A DNA stretch of 5,111 nt. Origin: Candidatus Luteimonas excrementigallinarum (GTDB lineage: Bacteria > Pseudomonadota > Gammaproteobacteria > Xanthomonadales > Xanthomonadaceae). The stretch is taken from the NCBI GenBank assembly GCA_019115725.1, contig DXCY01000302.1:1-5111 (forward strand), read 5' to 3'. Position 1 is the first letter of the stretch; every line of letters starts with the position of its first letter. The notes under the pieces were generated by a model, which was given only the letters and a program-made list of their open reading frames with translations, had not been told where the DNA came from and did not search any database. Positions 1 to 5,111 of the stretch are shown here, piece by piece. A program made the position numbers and the translations under genes.

Positions 1-437
1 TCGAGACGTTCGGCTTCGAGACGTTCGGCTTCGAGACGCTCGGCCTCGACGCGCTCGGCTTCGAGGCGCTCTGCCTCGAGACGCTCGGCCTCGAGACGCT
101 CTGCTTCGAGACGCTCGGCCTCGAGTCGTTCGGCCTCGAGACGTTCGGCCTCGAGACGTTCGGCCTCGAGACGTTCGGCCACGAGACGTTCGGCCTCGAG
201 GCGTTCGGCTTCGAGGCGTTCGGCTTCGACACGTTCGGCTTCGACACGTTCGGCTTCGAGACGCTCTGCTTCGAGACGTTCGGCCTCGAGACGCTCTGCC
301 TCGAGACGCTCTGCCTCGAGACGTTCGGCCTCGAGTCGTTCGGCTTCGAGTCGTTCGGCCTCAAGACGTTCGGCTTCAAGGCGCTCGGCCTCGAAGCGCT
401 CCGACGCCAGACGCTCCGCTTCCAGCAACTCGGCTTC
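1..437 (-). repeat. In-frame 15-bp tandem repeat array encoding (EAERL)n in chpA, at least 29 units, truncated by window edge
   Basis: The plus-strand unit is roughly TCGAGACGTTCGGCC. Read on the minus strand in the chpA frame it gives Glu-Ala-Glu-Arg-Leu. There are 26 contiguous regular units at 3-392 and three degenerate ones at 393-437 (EAELL, EAERL and ASERF in protein order), so the array begins ragged at chpA residue 972 and becomes regular toward the C-terminus. Only four residues deviate in the regular part: Leu to Val at 1036, 1041 and 1101, and Glu to Val at 1057. Silent changes are common. Many units contain CTCGAG. The period of 15 is a multiple of three, so gain or loss of units changes length without shifting frame. 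The real unit number is unknown because the array continues beyond base 1. Confidence 0.97.
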
Positions 438-3350
438 GAGGCCATGGTTTTCGAGTTCGGCCGGATCGACTTCGTCGAATCGCACCGGCGCGGGCTCGGG
501 CAGCGTGTCGCGCAGGGCCGCCCAGCGCGCAGCCAGTTCGTGGCAGACGGGAACGGCCGGGGCATCTGATTTCAGACCCGCCACCGTATCGCGGACCAGG
601 GCAGCCAGCTCACGCATGGCCGCCACCGGCTCCGCTTCCGCGGTGCCGCCAGTGCCCAGCAGGCGCCTGACCCAGGATTCGGCAGGCGACAGCGCGCTGC
701 CCACCATCGGCACCTCGGCCATGGCGAAGGCGCCGTTCATGGTGTGCACTGCGCGCAGCAGGGCATCGTCGACGGGCTGCGGGCCGGCGTCGGCGGCTCC
801 CAGCCACTGCTCTACCACGACCAGGTGGCCGGCCACCTCCGTATCGAGGATTTCCAGCAGCAGATCGTCGACCTGCGCCGGCACCATGTCCACTGCGGGT
901 TGGGCTGCGGGTTCTTCTGCAACCGCCTCGCCAGCCGGCTCAACCACGAGCGCTTCAGCGGCCGCCGCAACTTCACCTGCCGGCGCGCTGTGCTGCGGAG
1001 CGCGCGGTATGGCTTCGTCGCCGCCGGCAATGCGCGCGGCGTCTTCTTCCAGCGCGGCAAGATCCACGTCCAGGCTGCGTTCGCCCTTCAGCGCGGCCTG
1101 CAGCACCGGCAGAGCGTGGAAAGCGTGATCAACCACCGCCAGCACGGCCGGCGTCGCCGGGCGGGCACCTTCAAGAACCCGGTTGAGCAGGCTCTCGATC
1201 TTCCAGCTGAACTCACCCAGGGTGCGCGCGCCCACCAGGCGCCCGCTGCCCTTGAGGGTATGGAACACGCGGCGGATCGGCCGCAGGCGTTCCATGTCGT
1301 CCGGGTTCTCGCGCCAGGGCGGAAGCAGCGTGTCGAGGTTGTCGATCTCCTCGGCGAACTCTTCCAGGAAGACTTCGCGGATCTCGTCATCGATTTCATC
1401 GCCAGTGGCTTCAAAGCCGCCCTCATTGGTGGGCTGCCCGGCTTCGGCCGGCTTCTCCGCAGCGCTTTCCACACCGCCCGCATCGGGATCAGCCACCGCG
1501 GAGGTGACACCGGCAGCGCCAGTCGCGGCCGGATCGCTGTCCGTCGTGCCCGGCATCACGCCCGGGCGGTCGATGAAGGCCGCCACGGTGGCCGCGGCTT
1601 CCGCCAGCCCCACCGGGTCATGGGCCACGTCGTCCGCGTCCCCTGCAAGCGGCGCCTGCTCCGGCGGCAGCGGCCAGTAGCCCAGTGTTTCCAGGCTGTT
1701 GCGGGCGATATCAAGGATGTCCTGGCGGCCACCGCGGTGCTCGCCGAGCGCCTCCAGGTAGTACTCCAGGCTGGCCAGGGTGTCGGCCAGGGTGTCGAGC
1801 TGGCGGCCGTTGGGCACCCGGCGGCGCCCCAGCAATTCGGTTTCGGTAAAGCGGCGCACGCCGGTGAGGAAGTCCGCCGGCTGCTGCAGCTCGAGCATGC
1901 GCATCGCGCCGCCCACCTCGCCCAGCAGGCGCGGCACTTCGACCAGTTCATCGTGGTCCCAGCTGGTTTCAACGAACGCGACAAAGGCCTGGCGCGCATC
2001 GGCGAAGTTGGCGATCGCCTCACGGGCGATGACTTCCACCGCCTTGCGCGACTCGCTGGCCAGCGGATCCTGCTCCTGGCCGCTGTCATCCACACCCAAG
2101 CGCGCCACCTGCTCGTCCAGTGACGCATCCACATAGAGCAGGGAGCCGGCAATATCGAGCAGGGCGTCTTCATCGGCGGCGCGGTCACCGCGCACGATCG
2201 CCTCCACAGCATCGCGCTGCTGCAGCACCACCGTGCGCGCCACGCCCAGGCCGAGCATGCCCAGCGTGTCGCCCACGCGGCCGAGGGTTTCCGCCTGCGG
2301 CTCGAGGCCGGCAGGCCCGCCGGCACCGGTACGCAGGTGCAGGTCCAACGCATCCTTGACCCGCAGCAGGTCTTCCTTCACCGCTGCGGCAACGGTATCG
2401 AGCAGTGCCCGGTTGCGCCCGCTCAGGCTGCTCTGCGCATGGTCCAGTTCGGCCTCGCTGGGCGCGGCCTGGTCGAGATCGAACGTGCCGCGCAGTTCCA
2501 CCAGCGCGGGATGGTCAGCCTTGCCGCCAGCGGCGTGGAACAGCAGCTGGCGGGTCGCTTCCTGGGCGGCATCGACGCCGGCGAACCCTTCCCTGTCCAC
2601 CAGATGGCGGCGGGCTTCGCGCACCACGCTGGAGAACGCCTGCCGCAGACCGGCGGAGGAAGCCAGTGCGCCGTCACCCAGCGCCTGGACCACCCGCTGC
2701 GCCACCCACAGCATCCGCTGCACGGGCTCGCCGGTGGCCTGCGGCAGCAGGGTGCCGAGGTCCGCGGCAAAGGCGGTGGCGTCCGTCGGCATGCCCTCAT
2801 CGGGCCATGCGTCCATCGCAGCGGACAGCGCGTCCACGGGGCCGGTGGCGTCCGCACCGGTGCCTTCTGCAGCCGTCATCGGAGGCAGGTCCGATGGCAT
2901 CGGCCGGTCCAGGTCCGGCGCAAACAGCACGCTTTCGCTCAGCCCGGCAGCGCCGCGCGCCGCACGCAGTTCGTTGAGCAGCGGCAGCAGCACGATCGGG
3001 ATGTCCCGGTGCCCGCCCTGCAACCGCTCAAGATAGTCGGGCAGCAGCACGGTGCCGCGCATCAGGGTGGCGCAGGCGACATCGCGCCCCGGCACCTCGT
3101 CCGCCTGCAGCGCCCGCACCAGCTGCTCCATTTCCTCGGCGACCATCGCCGGGGCATACAGTTCCACCATGCGCAGGGTGCCCTGCACCTGGTGCAGGTA
3201 ACCCGCGCAGAAGCGCATGCGACTGGTGTCGGACGGGTCTTCGACAAAGGCTTCGACTTCAAGCCGGGCCTGGCGCAGGGTTTCGTCCAGCTCCGGCTTG
3301 ACCCAGCCCAGCGCGGTGTAGTCGATCGCGTCACGCAGCGCCATCGTCAT
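1..3350 (-). CDS. chpA: ChpA/PilL-type chemotaxis histidine kinase with multiple Hpt domains, N-terminal 1116 residues (3' end outside window)
   Basis: This is the N-terminal part of the large CheA-like kinase that controls type IV pilus motility. The frame is open from ATG at 3350 to the window edge. The start MTMALRD was chosen because GGGAGGG lies 8 bases upstream. Seen in order: a FimL/ChpA-like N-terminal domain (about 1-140; LHQVQGTLRMVEL around His53); a low-complexity stretch (about 140-190); helical modules at about 190-310, 315-420 (VGDTLGMLGL at 359-368, no His) and 437-556 (GEVGGAMRMLEL at 477-488, no His); an Ala/Gly/acidic linker (577-645); a canonical Hpt (about 648-760) with HTLKGSG at 697-703, His697 being the expected phosphoacceptor; a linker (777-820); an Hpt variant (about 825-930) with HTMNG at 869-873; then an EAERL repeat (972 onward). 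Kinase, CheW and receiver domains are expected downstream by family knowledge but not seen. It follows pilJ by 77 bases, probably in one operon. Assignment to the family is firm; naming it chpA rather than pilL is convention. Confidence 0.88.
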   Translation of the reverse strand, partial: MTMALRDAIDYTALGWVKPELDETLRQARLEVEAFVEDPSDTSRMRFCAGYLHQVQGTLRMVELYAPAMVAEEMEQLVRALQADEVPGRDVACATLMRGTVLLPDYLERLQGGHRDIPIVLLPLLNELRAARGAAGLSESVLFAPDLDRPMPSDLPPMTAAEGTGADATGPVDALSAAMDAWPDEGMPTDATAFAADLGTLLPQATGEPVQRMLWVAQRVVQALGDGALASSAGLRQAFSSVVREARRHLVDREGFAGVDAAQEATRQLLFHAAGGKADHPALVELRGTFDLDQAAPSEAELDHAQSSLSGRNRALLDTVAAAVKEDLLRVKDALDLHLRTGAGGPAGLEPQAETLGRVGDTLGMLGLGVARTVVLQQRDAVEAIVRGDRAADEDALLDIAGSLLYVDASLDEQVARLGVDDSGQEQDPLASESRKAVEVIAREAIANFADARQAFVAFVETSWDHDELVEVPRLLGEVGGAMRMLELQQPADFLTGVRRFTETELLGRRRVPNGRQLDTLADTLASLEYYLEALGEHRGGRQDILDIARNSLETLGYWPLPPEQAPLAGDADDVAHDPVGLAEAAATVAAFIDRPGVMPGTTDSDPAATGAAGVTSAVADPDAGGVESAAEKPAEAGQPTNEGGFEATGDEIDDEIREVFLEEFAEEIDNLDTLLPPWRENPDDMERLRPIRRVFHTLKGSGRLVGARTLGEFSWKIESLLNRVLEGARPATPAVLAVVDHAFHALPVLQAALKGERSLDVDLAALEEDAARIAGGDEAIPRAPQHSAPAGEVAAAAEALVVEPAGEAVAEEPAAQPAVDMVPAQVDDLLLEILDTEVAGHLVVVEQWLGAADAGPQPVDDALLRAVHTMNGAFAMAEVPMVGSALSPAESWVRRLLGTGGTAEAEPVAAMRELAALVRDTVAGLKSDAPAVPVCHELAARWAALRDTLPEPAPVRFDEVDPAELENHGLEAELLEAERLASERFEAERLEAERLEAERLEAERLEAERLEAERLEAERLEAERLEAERLEAERVEAERVEAERLEAERLEAERLVAERLEAERLEAERLEAERLEAERLEAERLEAERLEAERLEAERVEAERLEAERLEAERL

Positions 3351-3409
3351 GGTGCATCCCTCCCTGGGCACACCCTTTCCCTGTTGCATTCGATGCCGAT
3401 GCGGATCAT
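3347..3409 (-). CDS. Possible 20-codon leader ORF between pilJ and chpA, stop overlapping the chpA start
   Basis: A short frame starts with ATG at 3409 and reads MIRIGIECNRERVCPGRDAP. It stops at TGA (3347-3349), which shares bases with the chpA start in an ATGA overlap. An AGGA at 3416-3419 sits 6 bases before its ATG, good Shine-Dalgarno spacing, and the pilJ stop is only 18 bases farther upstream. The peptide resembles nothing I recognise and has no clear domain or signal. It could be a translated leader that carries ribosomes from pilJ to chpA, or chance, since one short frame in 77 bases of GC-rich DNA is not remarkable. The chpA ribosome binding site lies inside it. Confidence 0.22.
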   Translation of the reverse strand: MIRIGIECNRERVCPGRDAP

Positions 3410-3427
3410 TTCAGTTCCTGCGCCCGC
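3351..3427 (-). other. pilJ-chpA intergenic junction without visible terminator or promoter
   Basis: These 77 bases separate the pilJ stop from the chpA start. I see no strong GC-rich stem followed by a T-run on the minus strand, and no convincing -35/-10 pair. The only structure is a short direct repeat, GCATCG-GCATCG, and a 4-bp GCAT/ATGC stem too weak to terminate. This fits one transcript covering pilJ and chpA. Confidence 0.5.
3358..3365 (-). promoter_or_regulatory. Ribosome binding site of chpA
   Basis: On the minus strand AGGGAGGG lies before GATGCACC-ATG. The GGAGG core is 8 bases from the ATG at 3350, a standard Shine-Dalgarno distance. This decides for the start at 3350. A second in-frame ATG two codons later (3344) is possible but less well spaced. 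Confidence 0.7.
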
Positions 3428-5111
3428 TCAGACCGGCAGTTTGAAGTCGGCGACGGAGCGGCGCAGGTCGGCCGCCAGCTGCGCCAGGTTGCCGATCGAC
3501 TCGGCGGTCTGGTTGGCACCCTGCGAGGTCTGGGCGGTAATGGACTGGATGGTGTCCATCGTCTGGGTGATGTTGGAAGCGGCATCCGACTGCTGGCGTG
3601 CGGCGTTGGAGATGCCCTGAATCAGGTCGGCCAGGCTGGTCGACACGCTTTCGATCTCGCCCAGCGCGGTACCGGCGTCCTCGGCCAGGCGCGCACCCGC
3701 GACCACCTCGGAGGTGGTCTGCTCCATCGAGCTGACCGCTTCGTTGGTATCGGTCTGGATGGTTTCCACCAGCGTTTCAATGCGCTTGGTGGCGTTGGAG
3801 GCGCGTTCGGCCAGTCGCTGCACTTCGTCAGCCACGACCGCGAAGCCGCGGCCCGCTTCACCGGCCGAGGCGGCCTGGATGGCCGCGTTCAGCGCCAGGA
3901 TGTTGGTCTGTTCGGAGATGTCGTTGATCAGCTCGACGATGGCGCCGATTTCCTGCGAGCTTTCGCCCAGGCGCTTGATGCGCTTGGAGGTTTCCTGGAT
4001 CTGGTCGCGGATCGAGTCCATGCCGGCGATCGTCTCGCGCACCACGCCCGCGCCCTTGGTGGCGATCTGCACCGAGCGCTGGGCCACGTCGGCCGACTCG
4101 GCGGAGTTGCGCGAAACCTGGCCGATGCTGGCCGCGATCTCGGTGATGCGGGTGGAAGCGGAGGTGATCTCGCGTGCCTGGTGCTCGGCGGCTTCGGCCA
4201 GGTGCATGGCAGTGGCCTGGGTTTCCTGGGCGCTCGAGGACACCTGCACCGAGGTGTCGTTGATGGTCTGCACGAGGTTGCGCAGCTGCTCAACCGCGAA
4301 GTTGATCGAGTCCGCGATCGCGCCGGTCATGTCCTCGGTGACCGTCGCCTTCACCGTCAGGTCGCCTTCGGCCAGCGAGCCCATTTCGTCCAGCAGGCGC
4401 ATGATCGCCTCCTGGTTGCGGTTGTTGAGCTCCATGGTGGTTTCGTAGCGCTCGCGCTGGGCGCGGTTCAGGCTGAACACCAGGCCGACGATGGCGGCCA
4501 GGGTGGCCAGGCCGGCCAGGATGCTGATCCACACGTTGCCGAGGATGCTGCTGTCGGACAGCGAGCCGAACGCGGTGAAGGCCTGGAACAGGTTCTCGCT
4601 CTCGGCCAGCAGCTGGTCGGAGCCGGCGGTGATCGAAGTGGCCGCTTCCTGGGCGCCGGCCAGGCTGCCGGCCGCGCCCATGATGGCCTCCAGCGCGGGG
4701 CGGATTTCCTCCCACAGCTCGTCCACGCTGGTCAGCGCGGCCAGCGCACTGGCGTTGGTGAGCGGCTGCACGTTGAGGTTCTCGTCGCCCTCGCGCAGGC
4801 CCACGCGCACCTGTTCGAACAGGCTGACGCGACGCTGCAGCGTATCGGCGGCACCGGCCGCGCCTTCGCCGCCGGCCTGGATCTGGGTCACGAAGCGCAC
4901 CATGTCACCGGTCAGCACCACCTCGCGCAGGGCCATGTAGACCTGCGAGGCCGGCGAGCCGGTGTTGGACATCGCCCGCACCAGCTCGTCCAGCTGGGCC
5001 TGCAGGCTGGGCACGCCCTGGGTAAAGCGCTCGGCGTTGCCGGCCAGACCAAGCACCATGTCCTGGCTGTCGATCACCTGCTGGGCGCTCTGCTGGATCG
5101 GTTCCCAGGTC
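3428..5111 (-). CDS. pilJ: PilJ, type IV pilus methyl-accepting chemotaxis receptor (N-terminus outside window)
   Basis: This is the membrane receptor that feeds the Chp/Pil chemosensory pathway for twitching motility. 560 codons are visible, ending in DFKLPV and TGA at 3428. The frame stays open to the edge (TWEPIQQSAQQ precedes the GTG at 5077), so that GTG is an internal Val and not the start. P. aeruginosa PilJ is about 680 residues, so roughly 120, including the first membrane helix, are missing. In visible numbering: PilJ-type periplasmic helices (1-190); a membrane segment at about 191-213 (ISILAGLATLAAIVGLVFSL); HAMP (about 215-270, with LLDEMGSLAEGDLTV); a coiled-coil methylation/signalling domain to the end. 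The hairpin tip (TNILALNAAIQAASAGEAGR, then GFAVVADEVQRLAERA; codons within 3800-3934) binds the CheW-type adaptor and kinase. No NWETF-like CheR/CheB tether is present at the C-terminus. The downstream neighbour chpA encodes its likely kinase partner. The receptor class is certain; the PilJ identity rests on the N-terminal helices and context. Confidence 0.93.
   Translation of the reverse strand, partial: TWEPIQQSAQQVIDSQDMVLGLAGNAERFTQGVPSLQAQLDELVRAMSNTGSPASQVYMALREVVLTGDMVRFVTQIQAGGEGAAGAADTLQRRVSLFEQVRVGLREGDENLNVQPLTNASALAALTSVDELWEEIRPALEAIMGAAGSLAGAQEAATSITAGSDQLLAESENLFQAFTAFGSLSDSSILGNVWISILAGLATLAAIVGLVFSLNRAQRERYETTMELNNRNQEAIMRLLDEMGSLAEGDLTVKATVTEDMTGAIADSINFAVEQLRNLVQTINDTSVQVSSSAQETQATAMHLAEAAEHQAREITSASTRITEIAASIGQVSRNSAESADVAQRSVQIATKGAGVVRETIAGMDSIRDQIQETSKRIKRLGESSQEIGAIVELINDISEQTNILALNAAIQAASAGEAGRGFAVVADEVQRLAERASNATKRIETLVETIQTDTNEAVSSMEQTTSEVVAGARLAEDAGTALGEIESVSTSLADLIQGISNAARQQSDAASNITQTMDTIQSITAQTSQGANQTAESIGNLAQLAADLRRSVADFKLPV

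Noticed and set aside
1..437. CRISPR array or regulatory iteron cluster
   Set aside because: There are no unique spacers. The units are contiguous, 15 bp, in frame with chpA, and vary mainly at silent positions, so this is a protein-coding repeat.
744..2123. Long plus-strand open frame of 459 codons opposite chpA
   Set aside because: Its codons align exactly with chpA codons on the other strand. It stays open because chpA avoids TTA, CTA and TCA, and it ends where chpA uses TCA for Ser410. The translation shows no recognisable domain.
3383..3401. Small GCAT/ATGC hairpin in the pilJ-chpA gap as a terminator
   Set aside because: The stem is only four pairs and no T-run follows on the minus strand.
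2337..3620. Plus-strand open frame of 427 codons spanning the pilJ-chpA junction
   Set aside because: It has the same codon-aligned shadow origin opposite chpA, runs into pilJ antisense, and its product is His/Gln/Arg-rich with no family features.
3714..4448. Plus-strand open frame opposite pilJ
   Set aside because: pilJ is a clear full-quality gene here. The antisense product is rich in Ser, Met and Ala, as expected from reading MCP helix codons backwards.
5075..5077. GTG as the pilJ start
   Set aside because: The frame continues upstream with PilJ-like residues to the window edge, and starting here would drop the first membrane helix.

Overview
The window looks like GC-rich gammaproteobacterial DNA, most likely Xanthomonadaceae (Stenotrophomonas/Xanthomonas/Lysobacter type). 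That guess rests on strong G/C third-position codon use and on a PilJ gene directly followed by a ChpA/PilL-type gene. The genus cannot be fixed from the sequence alone. Everything convincing is on the minus strand, and no RNA gene, mobile element or CRISPR was seen.

Reading in the direction of transcription (high to low coordinates), the window opens inside pilJ (5111 to 3428). This is the membrane chemoreceptor of the type IV pilus Chp system. Its N-terminus lies outside the window. What remains is the sensory helices, the second membrane segment, HAMP and the complete cytoplasmic signalling hairpin. After 77 bases with no convincing terminator comes chpA (also called pilL), the giant CheA-type kinase. 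It starts at 3350 with a good ribosome binding site and runs off the low edge, so 1116 codons are visible. This part holds a FimL-like N-terminal domain, two decayed Hpt-like modules without histidine, one textbook Hpt domain (His697, HTLKG) and one variant Hpt (His869, HTMNG). The kinase core, CheW-like and receiver domains expected further on are not in the window.

The most unusual structure is at the low edge (1-437). It is an in-frame array of 15-bp repeats encoding at least 29 tandem EAERL pentapeptides inside ChpA, still running at the window edge. It predicts a long, stiff, acidic helix inserted after the second histidine-bearing domain. Codon patterns in the array suggest repeated local duplication together with selection to keep the peptide.

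The genes work together as follows. PilJ senses a signal at the cell pole, and ChpA, docked through a CheW-type adaptor, autophosphorylates and passes phosphate through its Hpt domains to PilG/PilH-type regulators, controlling pilus extension, retraction and twitching. The pilJ-chpA junction also holds a possible 20-codon leader ORF whose stop overlaps the chpA start (ATGA). This is a weak but checkable hint of translational coupling.
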